A stretch of DNA of 64,000 nt from UBA1794 sp964439955. Lineage in GTDB: Bacteria; Bacteroidota; Bacteroidia; Bacteroidales; Bacteroidaceae. How positions within the stretch are numbered: position 1 is the stretch's first letter; each line of letters starts with the position of its first letter. The DNA lies in assembly GCA_964439955.1 (NCBI GenBank), contig CAYTPX010000004.1, forward strand, positions 39,713-103,712. Direction: 5' to 3'. Below are positions 16,867-25,758 of the stretch, one piece after another. The position numbers and the translations under genes are program-made. Below the pieces are notes generated by a model. The model did no database searches. It had not been told where the DNA came from and saw only the letters and a program-made list of their open reading frames with translations.

Positions 16867-17955
16867 TCAGAGCCGCGGCCTGGGCAGGGGGACGCAGCGG
16901 GACAGTGCGGCGCGCAGGCTGCTGAGGGCACGGCGGACGCGCTGTGCCCAGCCCGGGGCGCGCCCGGCTTGGGCCGCGGTTGAGCGTTGTGCCTCGGCAT
17001 AGCGCCGGTAGACTTCTTCCTTCCCGGGATAGGGCAGGCGTGCCAGAGTGCCGAGGCTTTTCGCTATTTCTGCCTGCGTTCCTTCTGGAAGGCCTTGCCC
17101 CTTTCCCGGGGCAGCGGCTGCACTTTCCCCGGAAGGGGCTTCCGCCGCCTCCAGCCGCTCCAGGCGTGCCAACCCGTTGAGGCAGGTGGCGAGCAGGCGG
17201 TCGCAGGCCTCGTGGTTGCCGCGCCCGGCGAAGTAGGCGATGAGCAGGAGGCGTATGCCGCAGGCTATGCGGGTGCTTTTCCCGATGCCTGCCGTGCTCC
17301 AGATGGCGCCCGCGTGCTGGCGGTAGACGGCCATGGGGCGGCGCATGTAGCGCGCCTTGCCGTATTGGAGGTTGAGCAGGTGCATGGCGTAGTCGTAGGT
17401 GGGCACTTGCGCGAACCACCCGGGCAGGGGGCCGAAGAGGCCGCGCCGCCAGAGGGCGGACACGTTGGTAATGGAGCAATGCGCGGCCAAGTCGGGCAAT
17501 GTGACGTCGCGTTTCCCGAACTTGCCCCCGTTGCTCAGGCTCTTCACCCCCGTGTCGGAGTAGTAGTTGATGACGCGGTGGAAGCAGAGCGCGTAGTCCG
17601 GGTGGGCGTCGAGCCAGCGCACTTGGCGGCGGAGCTTGTGCTTGGAGCACCACCAGTCGTCGCCCTCGCAGATGGCCACGTATTCGCCGCGCAAGGTGGC
17701 GTAGGCATCCATGAAGTTGCGCGCCATGCCCTTGTTCGCGGCGTTGCGCACGTAGCGGATGAGGCCGGGGTAGCGCGCGGCCCAGGCGCGGCAGCGGGCT
17801 TCGGTGCCGTCGGTGCTGTGGTCGTCGGCTATGACGAGTTCGTAGGGGAAGGGGCACTTTTGCCGTATGACGCCGCAGATGGCATCGTCGATGTACGGCT
17901 CGTGGTTGTAGGTGAGCATGAGCACGCTCACCTTCGGGGGGTGGTTCTCGTTCAT
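16867..17955 (-). CDS. Glycosyltransferase family 2 with in-frame heptad-repeat insertion
   Basis: A 362-residue GT-A enzyme. The nucleotide-sugar binding start is VSVLMLTYNHEPYIDDAI (residues 9-26), with ELVIADDHSTDGT next and the metal-binding acidic motif EGDDWW near 100. It belongs to the group resembling capsule and O-antigen sugar transferases; donor and acceptor are unknown. Its start codon overlaps the stop of the upstream glycosyltransferase (ATGA), so the two are translationally coupled. Residues about 273-293 (heptads APSGESA, AAAPGKG, QGLPEGT) coincide with a 63-bp array of the dispersed 21-bp repeat. The C-terminal tail is Arg/Ala-rich. Last gene of the nadB run. Confidence 0.87.
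   Translation of the reverse strand: MNENHPPKVSVLMLTYNHEPYIDDAICGVIRQKCPFPYELVIADDHSTDGTEARCRAWAARYPGLIRYVRNAANKGMARNFMDAYATLRGEYVAICEGDDWWCSKHKLRRQVRWLDAHPDYALCFHRVINYYSDTGVKSLSNGGKFGKRDVTLPDLAAHCSITNVSALWRRGLFGPLPGWFAQVPTYDYAMHLLNLQYGKARYMRRPMAVYRQHAGAIWSTAGIGKSTRIACGIRLLLIAYFAGRGNHEACDRLLATCLNGLARLERLEAAEAPSGESAAAAPGKGQGLPEGTQAEIAKSLGTLARLPYPGKEEVYRRYAEAQRSTAAQAGRAPGWAQRVRRALSSLRAALSRCVPLPRPRL
17077..17139 (-). repeat. 21-bp x3 palindromic array inside the GT2 gene
   Basis: Three 21-base units read on the minus strand, with cores CCTTCCGGGGAAAG, GCCCCGGGAAAGG and CCTTCCAGAAGG. The array is in frame with the gene and gives heptads of the form xxPxGKx. It is the same family as 23548-23610 and 26019-26081. 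Confidence 0.75.
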
Positions 17956-18863
17956 TTCGGGTGGGTCATTGCTGCTTGGTAGAGGTCGGGCACGGTCTTG
18001 CCCCGCAGCCCTTGCCAGACACCTGCGGCGAGGGCGCGCAGCTTGCCGGCTTTGTTTTGCTCCACGCACAGGATGCGTACCGCACGGCGCAGGATGAAGA
18101 GCTTGGCGATGTAGCGCACGTCGTATTCCGGGTAGAGGCGTTTGAGGCAAAGGAAGTTGCGGGCTATGTAATACGTCCGCGCCGGGGCGTAGTCGTAACC
18201 CTCCAGTGTCCAGAAGAGGAAACGCTTGCGGTAGGGGTTGCCTAACCGGTGGTAGAGTTTCCCGGCTTCGGAGAGCCCGATTTTGCCGCCGTGGCGGTGG
18301 ATGCGCAGGCAGTATTCCGTGTCGATGGCGTCCATCACGAAATCGGCGCGGAACAGTCCTATCCGGCGCAGGGTAGAAACCGGGACCAGGCTGCCCGAGA
18401 TGATGGTGTCGGGCACTTCGCGGATAGATGCCCCGCCCTCCGTTTCGGGGGGAGGGGCGGGGTTGCCGCCCGTTTCCGCGGGTGGGTCGGCATGGATGCG
18501 GCGGGGGGTGAAGAGGAGAAAGCCGCGCCCGTGGGGGCAACGGCACGCGCTTTGCACGTAGGGTGCGAAGCTCCCCGGGGCGAAGCGGCTGTCCTGGTCC
18601 ATGGTGAGCAGGTGGGTGTAGCCATTCTCCTGGGCATAGCGCGCGGCGGCGTTGAGGGCGGGGCCGATTCCCGTGTTCTCCCCCCGGCGGACGTGCACTA
18701 CCTTTTCGTCCCCGGCGAGGGGCAACGGGGCATTGGCCGCGCCGGGCGGGGTGTTGTCCCACAGGATAAGCCCGTCCAAGCCGTCGAGGTAGGAGCGGAT
18801 GTTGGCCTCGGTCTGGGGCGAGGGGTAGTAGAGGGTGACGACCCCGAGTAGGCGTGTTTTCAT
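17952..18863 (-). CDS. Glycosyltransferase family 2, rhamnosyltransferase-like
   Basis: A 303-residue enzyme. It opens with LLGVVTLYYPSPQTEANIRSYL, followed by NTGIGPALNAAARYAQENG and LLTMDQDSRF, the acidic metal-binding motif of the rhamnosyltransferase-like GT2 group. ISGSLVPVSTLRRIGLF and DAIDTEYCLR complete the domain. A Pro/Gly-rich stretch near residues 125-142 (PAETGGNPA then PPETEGG) interrupts the fold between the DQDSRF strand and the ISGSL motif; it has its own internal near-repeat. The stop overlaps the next start and the start overlaps the flippase stop (both ATGA), so three envelope genes are tightly coupled. Sugar specificity is unknown. Confidence 0.87.
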   Translation of the reverse strand: MKTRLLGVVTLYYPSPQTEANIRSYLDGLDGLILWDNTPPGAANAPLPLAGDEKVVHVRRGENTGIGPALNAAARYAQENGYTHLLTMDQDSRFAPGSFAPYVQSACRCPHGRGFLLFTPRRIHADPPAETGGNPAPPPETEGGASIREVPDTIISGSLVPVSTLRRIGLFRADFVMDAIDTEYCLRIHRHGGKIGLSEAGKLYHRLGNPYRKRFLFWTLEGYDYAPARTYYIARNFLCLKRLYPEYDVRYIAKLFILRRAVRILCVEQNKAGKLRALAAGVWQGLRGKTVPDLYQAAMTHPK

Positions 18864-20323
18864 ACGGCAGCTTTCCTTTTGAATAACATGTGCAGGCTCT
18901 CGCGGAAGATGGCAGAGTCGCTCCACCAGAGCAGCAGGCAGTAGGCCGCCGCCGCTGTGGCGACCTTCAGGGCCAGCCGTGCCACGGGCGGCCACCCGCC
19001 GCAGGCCGCCGCCGCAAGCGCTGCCGCCCCGAGGGCGAGCAGGGTGAACAAGAGGTAGGGGGCTACGTCGCGGAGCGCGTCGGGCAGGCGTAGCCCGATG
19101 AGCCGGCCTGCGGTGAAGTGCCAGACGAAGAACCACACGATGGCCAGTGCCGCGTGGCCGCAGAGCATGGCCTCTATGCCGCGGTTGCAGAGGAGCACGG
19201 CGGCCGCGATTTGCAGGGCGGCGAGGCTGGTCGTGTTGCGCATGTAGAGGCCGGAGCGCCCTTCGCTGTTGGCCAAGTTCCCGTAGAGGATGGATAGGGG
19301 CGTGAAGGCTCCCCCCAGGCAGAGCAGGCGCAACATGGGCACGCTTCCCATCCATTTGGCGCCGACGGTGAGGAAAATGAACTCGGGGGCGGCCAAAGCC
19401 AGCCCCAGCATGCAGGGAAAGGAGACAAACGCCGCGAAACGGAGCATTTTGCGGAAGACGCGCAGGCTGCGCGCCGGGTCTTCCCTGACTTTGGCGAGCA
19501 CGGGCTGGGCCACGTTGTTCACCATGCCCGACAGGGTGGCGTAGCCCATCGTGTTCCACTTGAAGGCTTGTGTGAACAGTCCCACGTCCGACATGCGGTA
19601 GAAGCGGCCCAAGAGCAGGGGAAAGAAGGTATTGTTCAGCGTATTGAGCAGGTTGGTCAGCATGAGCTTGCTCCCGAAGGCCAGCATGCCCCGCAGCGGG
19701 CGGAAGTCGGCCCGCCACAACGGCGTGGGACGCCAAGGGGTCTTGCGCCAATAGTAGAGGCAAGTGAACGAAATGTAGGCCAAGTTCTGCGTGGCCATGC
19801 CCCAATAGGCGAATCCTTGCCAGGCGAGGATGACCCCGAGCATGCCGGAGAAGAGAAGGCCGAAGGCCGTTCCTAAAGACCGTTGCTTGACTTGGAGATT
19901 GCGGTAGAGGTAGGCTAACGGGGCGCAAGAGAGGGAGCTGACGACGAAGCCGAGGAAGACGTAACGGGCCAGGCTCGTGAGGCGCGGCTCGTGGTAGTAG
20001 GCGGAAATGAGCGGCGCGCACAGGAAAAGCAGCGCGTACAAGGCCAGGCTCACGAGGAAGCTGAACCAAAAGACGGCGTTGTAGTCCTCCGGGCGGGCTT
20101 CCTTCTTGTTGGCCATGGCTGCTATCAGCCCGCCTTCTTGCAGGGAACCGGCCAAGGCGGTAAAGACTGTGAGGACGCCCACCATGCCGTAGTCGGAAGT
20201 AGAGAGCAGGCGGGCCAGGATGATGCCGAAGAGCAGGTTGAGGCCCTGCATCATGCCGTTGCCCAATATGCTCCATAGGATGCTCCGCGCTGTCTTCTGT
20301 TTCAGGCTCTCGTTGTCGGTCAT
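18860..20323 (-). CDS. Oligosaccharide flippase (Wzx-like, PST family)
   Basis: A 487-residue membrane protein with about twelve to fourteen helices. The N-terminus, LKQKTARSILWSILGNGMMQ followed by a hydrophobic helix and ARLLSTSDYGMVGVLTVFTA, is the hallmark of polysaccharide transporters that flip undecaprenyl-linked repeat units. Family motifs LTNLLNTLNNTFFPLLLGRFY and DVGLFTQAFKWNTMGYATLSG are present. Neighbouring glycosyltransferases overlap it by four bases downstream, so it probably exports the glycan they assemble. Starts 32 bases after the DUF3783 gene. Confidence 0.92.
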   Translation of the reverse strand: MTDNESLKQKTARSILWSILGNGMMQGLNLLFGIILARLLSTSDYGMVGVLTVFTALAGSLQEGGLIAAMANKKEARPEDYNAVFWFSFLVSLALYALLFLCAPLISAYYHEPRLTSLARYVFLGFVVSSLSCAPLAYLYRNLQVKQRSLGTAFGLLFSGMLGVILAWQGFAYWGMATQNLAYISFTCLYYWRKTPWRPTPLWRADFRPLRGMLAFGSKLMLTNLLNTLNNTFFPLLLGRFYRMSDVGLFTQAFKWNTMGYATLSGMVNNVAQPVLAKVREDPARSLRVFRKMLRFAAFVSFPCMLGLALAAPEFIFLTVGAKWMGSVPMLRLLCLGGAFTPLSILYGNLANSEGRSGLYMRNTTSLAALQIAAAVLLCNRGIEAMLCGHAALAIVWFFVWHFTAGRLIGLRLPDALRDVAPYLLFTLLALGAAALAAAACGGWPPVARLALKVATAAAAYCLLLWWSDSAIFRESLHMLFKRKAAV

Positions 20324-20355
20324 GGGGGGAAGAGGGGCAGGTTAGGGAAGGTTTT

Positions 20356-20748
20356 CTACGGGCGGGCCCGGCGCATCGCGTCGCGTTCGGCCATGAGTTC
20401 CCGGCGCAGGCGGATGGAGTCCCACCCGCTGTTGTACGGCGTGAGGGCGGCCTTTAGCTCTATTTTCTCCAGCCCTGCGGCGCGGTAGGACTGGAGGAAA
20501 CGCGCGAGGGCGGCGTTGGTGAAGCCTTTGAAGAGCAGCATTTCTTCGGGAAACGGGGGCGGGCCTTGGGGTGAACCGTTGCCCGCACCGGCATCGGCCA
20601 CGGGGAGCAGGGCGAGGGGCAGCGTGTAATGGCGGGGCTGGATGGCAAAGTAGGCCGCGCCTTCGCCTGTGCAAAGCCGGCGCAGGGCTTCGGCTTTTGC
20701 GTGGGAAATGCTGTAGCCGAGGACGAGAGGTACGGGGGTGTCGGACAT
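20356..20748 (-). CDS. DUF3783 domain-containing protein
   Basis: A 130-residue soluble protein. The start at 20748 (MSDTPVPLVLGYSISHAKAE) is chosen because the longer frame upstream overlaps metG out of frame. The conserved DUF3783 core is MLLFKGFTNAALARFLQSYR, then IELKAALTPYNSGWDSIRL. Function is unknown. A Gly/Pro-rich linker before the core contains PPFPEEM, which looks like one degenerate heptad of the dispersed 21-bp repeat (about 20539-20562). It lies between metG and the Wzx gene on the same strand. Confidence 0.75.
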   Translation of the reverse strand: MSDTPVPLVLGYSISHAKAEALRRLCTGEGAAYFAIQPRHYTLPLALLPVADAGAGNGSPQGPPPFPEEMLLFKGFTNAALARFLQSYRAAGLEKIELKAALTPYNSGWDSIRLRRELMAERDAMRRARP

Positions 20749-20800
20749 GGGGTATGGAGGTATTTGCGCGGAGGGTTGGGGGAAACGGGCGGAAGGGGCA

Positions 20801-20863
20801 ACGCTTTTGCCGGAAAACGCCGGGGCTTCCGGGCAAAAGCGCTGCGCTTCCGTGAAATCGCTT
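20801..20863 (+). repeat. 21-bp x3 palindromic array between metG and DUF3783
   Basis: Units at 20801-20821, 20822-20842 and 20843-20863 with cores GCTTTTGCCGGAAAACG, GCTTCCGGGCAAAAGC and GCTTCCGTGAAATCGC. The array abuts the metG stop codon and fills most of the 113-base spacer. Confidence 0.75.
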
Positions 20864-22907
20864 ATTTCACTTCGCTCCCGGGGTGTACGGGGCGTTGGGG
20901 GGAAACCACGGACAGGCTCCCGTCGAAATCTTCGGCCGAGAGGATCATGCCTTCGCTCACGATGCCGCGGAGCTTGCGCGGGGCGAGGTTGGCTATGAAG
21001 CAGACTTGCTTGCCCACGAGTTCCTCCGGTTGGTAGTGCTGGGCGATTCCGCTCACGATGGTGCGCTGTTGCAGGCCGTCGTCGATGCGGAATTGGAGGA
21101 GCTTGTCGGCTTTGGGCACCTTGCTGCACTCCAGCACGGTGCCGACGCGCAGGTCGAGTTTCTCGAAGTCGGCATATTCTATGGTGGGAGCCACGGGTTT
21201 GGCCTTTTGCCCGCATGCTTCGTTGGCTTTCTTCGTGTCGAGGAGTTTTTGCACTTGGGCTTCAATCACGCTGTCTTCGATTTTTTCGAAGAGCAGCTCG
21301 GGCTTCTCCGTCCCGTGCCCGGGGGCGAGGAGGGTCGTGCTTCCCAGTTGGCTCCAGTCGCACCCGTCCATGCGGAGCATGCGCCGCAGTTTGGCCGCGC
21401 TGAAGGGTAGGAACGGCTCGAAGGCGATGGCCAGGTTGGCCGAGAGCTGCAGGGCGATGTTCAATATCGTGCCCACGCGGCCGATGTCGGTCTTGGCTAT
21501 TTTCCAAGGCTCGGTGTCGGCCAGGTATTTGTTGCCTATGCGTGCCAGGTTCATGGCCTCCTTTTGCGCGTCGCGGAAGCGGAAATGGTCGAGATAGTGC
21601 TCCAGTTTTTCTTTTACCCCTGCGAATTCGTCGAGCGTTGCCCGGTCGTAGTCCGTAAGTGCCTGTACTAGCCCGGGCACCTTGCCGTCGAAATACTTTT
21701 GGGTGAGCACGAGGGCGCGGTTCACGAAGTTGCCGAAGATGGCGACCAGCTCGTTGTTGTTGCGCGCCTGGAAGTCCTTCCACGTGAAGTCGTTGTCCTT
21801 CGTCTCGGGCGCGTTGGCGGTCAGCACGTAGCGCAGCACGTCTTGTTTGCCCGGGAACTCCTCCAAATATTCGTGGAGCCATACCGCCCAGTTGCGGGAC
21901 GTGGAGATTTTGTCGCCTTCGAGGTTGAGGAATTCATTTGCGGGGACGTTGTCGGGCAGGATGAAGCTGCCTTCTGCCTTGAGCATGGCCGGGAAGACGA
22001 TGCAGTGGAATACGATGTTGTCTTTCCCGATGAAGTGTATGAGCCGTGTGTCGGGGCTTTTCCACCATTCCTCCCAGCTGTCGGGCAGGAGTTCCTTGGT
22101 ATTGGAGATATAGCCTATGGGCGCGTCGAACCAGACGTAAAGCACCTTGCCTTCCGCGCCTTCCTTTAGGGGCACGGGTATGCCCCAGTCCAAGTCGCGG
22201 CTTACGGCGCGGGGCTGGAGGTGCATGTCGAGCCAGCTTTTGCACTGGCCGTATACGTTGGGACGCCATTCTTTGTGCTCGTCGAGTATCCAGTGGCGCA
22301 GCCATTCCTCGTGCTTGTCGAGGGGGAGGTACCAGTGTTTGGTCTGTTTCATCACCGGTTTGCTCCCGCTGATGGTGCTCCGCGGGTTGATCAGCTCGGT
22401 GGGGCTGAGCGAAGTGCCGCACTTTTCGCATTGGTCGCCATAAGCCCCTTGGGCGTGGCAGTGGGGGCATTCGCCCGTGATGTAGCGGTCGGCGAGGAAC
22501 TGGTGCGCCTCTTCGTCGTAGTATTGTTCGGTAACTTTTTCGACAAATTCCCCTTTGTCGTAGAGGGTACGGAAAAATTGGGAAGCCACTTCGGTGTGTG
22601 TGGCCGAAGTGGTTCGGGAATATATGTCGAACGATATGCCGAATTCCTCAAAGGACTTCTTGATGAGGCTGTGGTAGCGGTCTACGATGTCCTGCGGGCT
22701 GCATCCCTCTTTACGGGCGCGCAGGGTGATGGGCACCCCGTGCTCGTCAGAGCCTCCGATGAAGAGGACTTCTTCTTTTTTCAGGCGCAGGTAGCGCACG
22801 TAGATGTCGGCCGGGATGTACACTCCGGCAAGGTGTCCGATGTGAACCGGGCCGTTGGCGTAGGGAAGCGCCGAGGTGACGGTGGTTCGCTTGAATTTCT
22901 TTTCCAT
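20862..22907 (-). CDS. metG: Methionine--tRNA ligase
   Basis: A 681-residue class I aminoacyl-tRNA synthetase that charges tRNA-Met. HIGH motif: PYANGPVHIGHLAG (residues 16-29). The zinc-binding knuckle has two CxxC pairs (CPHCHAQGAYGDQCEKC). The KMSKS-equivalent is GDKISTSRNW. The anticodon-binding helical domain follows, and a C-terminal EMAP/Trbp111-like tRNA-binding domain (YADFEKLDLRVGTVLE to the end) gives the long dimeric form typical of Bacteroidota. It lies 52 bases downstream of a GT4 gene, in the nadB run. Confidence 0.97.
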   Translation of the reverse strand: MEKKFKRTTVTSALPYANGPVHIGHLAGVYIPADIYVRYLRLKKEEVLFIGGSDEHGVPITLRARKEGCSPQDIVDRYHSLIKKSFEEFGISFDIYSRTTSATHTEVASQFFRTLYDKGEFVEKVTEQYYDEEAHQFLADRYITGECPHCHAQGAYGDQCEKCGTSLSPTELINPRSTISGSKPVMKQTKHWYLPLDKHEEWLRHWILDEHKEWRPNVYGQCKSWLDMHLQPRAVSRDLDWGIPVPLKEGAEGKVLYVWFDAPIGYISNTKELLPDSWEEWWKSPDTRLIHFIGKDNIVFHCIVFPAMLKAEGSFILPDNVPANEFLNLEGDKISTSRNWAVWLHEYLEEFPGKQDVLRYVLTANAPETKDNDFTWKDFQARNNNELVAIFGNFVNRALVLTQKYFDGKVPGLVQALTDYDRATLDEFAGVKEKLEHYLDHFRFRDAQKEAMNLARIGNKYLADTEPWKIAKTDIGRVGTILNIALQLSANLAIAFEPFLPFSAAKLRRMLRMDGCDWSQLGSTTLLAPGHGTEKPELLFEKIEDSVIEAQVQKLLDTKKANEACGQKAKPVAPTIEYADFEKLDLRVGTVLECSKVPKADKLLQFRIDDGLQQRTIVSGIAQHYQPEELVGKQVCFIANLAPRKLRGIVSEGMILSAEDFDGSLSVVSPQRPVHPGSEVK

Positions 22908-22959
22908 AACGGGTTATGTCTTTTTCTTGTTTTGTTTTCTTGTTCCGGCGCGGGGTGCG

Positions 22960-24153
22960 TCAGGCGTGGCTCAGCCTCGCCGGGTCGGTTGCGCGCTGCG
23001 GCTGCGTGCCGAGGGCTTGGGCCACGGTGGCGAGCACGGTTTCCGCCTCGTTCTCCCAGCAGTATGCCTTGGCCCTTTGGCGCAGGGCATTCCGTTTTTC
23101 GGGTGTCCACTCGTCGAGCAGGGTGCGGATGAGGGCGGCCATGTGTCCCGGGTCGTGGCGGTCGGTGAGCCGCCCGCTGCGGCATTCCTGTACGATGCGC
23201 CTTATTTCGGGGAAATCGGAGGCTAGGACGGGTACTCCGCAGCGCATGTAGTCGAAAATGCGGTTGGGCAGGGCGTAATAGTAGCTCAGCCCGAGGCGCT
23301 CGAGGAGCACGAAGCCGAGGTCGGCGCAGGCGGTGTAGCGGTAGAGTTGGGCGTGCGGTATGCGCCCGGTGAAGATGATGCGGTCGCGGGCCGGTGAGTC
23401 CCCGGCTCGTTGGCGCATGGCTTCCAAGCAGTCGCCGTCGCCGCAGATGTAGAGCATGCAGTCGTCCAAGGCAGGCATGGCATCGATTATCCACTCCAGT
23501 CCCCGTCCGACGTTGACCGCGCCTTGGTAGAGCAGGATTTTCATGCGGGGCTTTTCTGGGAAAGCGCCTGCGCCTTCCGGAAAAGGCGGGGTGCTTTTGC
23601 CCGTCCCCTCAGGCACTCCGCGGGGAGGGATGTTGCGCGCCACGCCCATGTGCAGGCCGTACCGCTTTTTATAGTAGTCCGCGATGCTGCGGCATACGGT
23701 GTAGCTGTACTTGAGGTGCGGGAATATCAGGTCTTCCGTCTTTGTCCAGAAGGTGCGTACCCAGCGCCTTCCGACGACTTCGGGCAGTTCGGGGAACAAT
23801 TCGTGCGCGTCGAAGATGAGGGGGATGCGCTTCAGCAGGGAGGCCAGGCGGCATGCGATGAGCGCGTCCGTATCGTTGCAGAGGACTGCGTCACCCCGCG
23901 TTTTCAGCAAGGTGCAGAGGAGGCGCAGGTTGAACTCCGCATAGAAGAGGATGCCGCCCCGTGCCCGCATGGGGAAACGGCGGGTGGGGTAGTCGCGCCG
24001 CACGGGCAGGTTCTTGCCGTGCAGCAGGCGGCCGATGAGCAGGGGTTCGTAGCCTTGGCGGAAAAGGGAGGAGCACACGCGGTGTACCCGTGCGTCGGTC
24101 ACTAAGTCGTCATTGACCGCAACCAGAATCCTTGCCCCCTTTTTCCCTTTCAT
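22960..24153 (-). CDS. Glycosyltransferase family 4 with in-frame heptad-repeat insertion
   Basis: A 397-residue GT-B enzyme. The N-terminal Rossmann domain (ARILVAVNDDLVTDARVHRV, later IFDAHELFPELPEV) is followed by the C-terminal donor-binding domain (KILLYQGAVNVGRGLEWIID, then FTGRIPHAQLYRYTACADLG and the ALPNRIFDYMRCGVPVLAS loop). Between the domains, codons 182-202 are exactly the 63-bp repeat array and encode heptads such as PPFPEGA and GAFPEKP. Removing these 21 residues joins RNIPPRGVP directly to RMKILLYQG, as in ordinary family members. Starts 4 bases after nadB. Substrate unknown. Confidence 0.9.
   Translation of the reverse strand: MKGKKGARILVAVNDDLVTDARVHRVCSSLFRQGYEPLLIGRLLHGKNLPVRRDYPTRRFPMRARGGILFYAEFNLRLLCTLLKTRGDAVLCNDTDALIACRLASLLKRIPLIFDAHELFPELPEVVGRRWVRTFWTKTEDLIFPHLKYSYTVCRSIADYYKKRYGLHMGVARNIPPRGVPEGTGKSTPPFPEGAGAFPEKPRMKILLYQGAVNVGRGLEWIIDAMPALDDCMLYICGDGDCLEAMRQRAGDSPARDRIIFTGRIPHAQLYRYTACADLGFVLLERLGLSYYYALPNRIFDYMRCGVPVLASDFPEIRRIVQECRSGRLTDRHDPGHMAALIRTLLDEWTPEKRNALRQRAKAYCWENEAETVLATVAQALGTQPQRATDPARLSHA
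23548..23610 (-). repeat. 21-bp x3 palindromic array inside the GT4 gene
   Basis: Units at 23548-23568, 23569-23589 and 23590-23610. On the minus strand each unit is seven codons in frame, with cores CTTTCCCAGAAAAG and CTTTTCCGGAAGG. It shares an 18-base run (AAGCACCCCGCCTTTTCC) with the copy in dacB at 26019-26081. Confidence 0.88.
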
Positions 24154-24157
24154 TTCC

Positions 24158-25735
24158 TTATTTCCCGTCGGCGTGGTGCGGATAGTCGATCGTGTAGTGC
24201 AGGCCCCGGCTCTCTTTCCGCTCCATGGCTTGGCGCATGATGAGGTAGCCGACGTTGATGATGTTGCGCAGTTCGCATATCTCGCGCGATACTTTGGAGC
24301 GCTTGAAGAGGCTCTCCGTCTCTTCGTACAGGATGTCGAGGCGGTCCCATGCCCGCTTCAGGCGCAGGTTGGAGCGCACGATGCCCACGTAGGTGCTCAT
24401 GATCTGGCCCACTTCCTTGGCGCTTTGCGTGATGAGCACCATCTCTTCGGGTAGGGAAGTGCCCTCGTCGTTCCATTCGGGGACGGCCTCGTTGTAGCCA
24501 TACCCGTCGATCACCGAGAGCGTATGCTTGGCGGCTGCGTCGGCGTAGACTACCGCTTCGATGAGCGAGTTGGAGGCGAGCCGGTTTCCGCCGTGCAGTC
24601 CTGTGCAGGAGCATTCGCCCACGGCGTACAACCGGTGGATGCTGCTCTCGGCATTGAGGTCTACTTTGATGCCTCCGCACAAGTAATGTGCGGCGGGGGC
24701 TACAGGGATGTAGTCGCGGGTGATGTCGATTCCGAGCGAAAGGCACTTCTCATAGATGTTCGGGAAGTGCTTCTTTGTCTCTTCGGGGTCTTTGTGCGTG
24801 ACATCCAAGTACACGTGATCCTCGCCCCGGTTCTTCATCTCGTTGTCGATGGCCCGTGCCACGATGTCCCTTGGGGCGAGCGAAAGGCGCGGGTCATACT
24901 TCTGCATGAACTCTTTCCCATCCAGCGTGCGGAGCACGCCGCCGTAGCCGCGCATGGCTTCGGTGATGAGGAACGCGGGACGGTCGCCGGGGTGGTAGAG
25001 GGCCGTGGGGTGGAATTGTATGAATTCCATGTCCTTCACCGTACCTTTCGCACGGTAGACCATGGCAATTCCGTCGCCGGTTGCCACCAGCGGGTTGGTC
25101 GTGTTTTGGTATACGGCGCCTATGCCTCCCGTGGCCATGAGCGTGACTTTGGAGAGGAAGGTATCTACGTTGCCGGTTTCCAGGTCGAGGATATATGCAC
25201 CGTAGCATTCGATGCCGGGCGTCTGGCGCGTCACGGTTATCCCCAGATGGTGCTGGGTGAGGATTTCGATGGCAAAGTGTTTCTCGAACACGGTGATGTT
25301 CGGGTGCGCCTTCAGGGCGCATATCAGGCTGTCTTGTATCTCGGCTCCCGTGTTGTCCTTATGGTGGAGGATGCGGAACTCCGAATGCCCGCCCTCGCGA
25401 TGCAGGTCGAAATCGCCTTTTTCGTTTCGGTCGAAATCGACGCCCCACTTGATGAGTTCGCGGATCTGCCCCGGCGCTTCGCGCACCACCTTCTCCACGG
25501 CGCGGCGGTCGCTTATCCAGTCGCCGGCAATCATCGTGTCTTCGATGTGTTTCTCAAAGTTGTCTACCAAAGTGTTCGTCACCGAGGCTACACCTCCTTG
25601 GGCGAAGTAGGTGTTGGCCTCTTCCAGTTCTGTCTTGCAGATGAGCGCCACCCGTCCCTTTTCGGCGACTTTCAGGGCAAAGCTCATACCCGCTATGCCG
25701 GAACCGATGACGAGAAAGTCGAACTTCCTTACCAT
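24158..25735 (-). CDS. nadB: L-aspartate oxidase
   Basis: A 525-residue FAD enzyme that oxidises L-aspartate to iminoaspartate, the first step of de novo NAD synthesis; fumarate can serve as the electron acceptor in anaerobes. The FAD-binding motif is FLVIGSGIAGMSFALKVAE (residues 7-25). TYFAQGGVASV, HREGGHSEFRILH and the catalytic-site region TEAMRGYGGVLRT are family signatures. HYLCGGIKVDLNAESS and LYAVGECSCTGLHGGNRLAS cap the second FAD contact. nadA and nadC are not in this window. It heads a seven-gene minus-strand run; the GT4 gene follows after 4 bases. Confidence 0.96.
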   Translation of the reverse strand: MVRKFDFLVIGSGIAGMSFALKVAEKGRVALICKTELEEANTYFAQGGVASVTNTLVDNFEKHIEDTMIAGDWISDRRAVEKVVREAPGQIRELIKWGVDFDRNEKGDFDLHREGGHSEFRILHHKDNTGAEIQDSLICALKAHPNITVFEKHFAIEILTQHHLGITVTRQTPGIECYGAYILDLETGNVDTFLSKVTLMATGGIGAVYQNTTNPLVATGDGIAMVYRAKGTVKDMEFIQFHPTALYHPGDRPAFLITEAMRGYGGVLRTLDGKEFMQKYDPRLSLAPRDIVARAIDNEMKNRGEDHVYLDVTHKDPEETKKHFPNIYEKCLSLGIDITRDYIPVAPAAHYLCGGIKVDLNAESSIHRLYAVGECSCTGLHGGNRLASNSLIEAVVYADAAAKHTLSVIDGYGYNEAVPEWNDEGTSLPEEMVLITQSAKEVGQIMSTYVGIVRSNLRLKRAWDRLDILYEETESLFKRSKVSREICELRNIINVGYLIMRQAMERKESRGLHYTIDYPHHADGK

Positions 25736-25758
25736 TGTTTAATCGGATTTATTGGGGA

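Noticed and set aside
16867..18762. Single 631-residue glycosyltransferase fusion
   Set aside because: The first 269 codons are out of frame with the upstream GT2 gene and make no sense as protein; the true start is at 17955 with an ATGA overlap.
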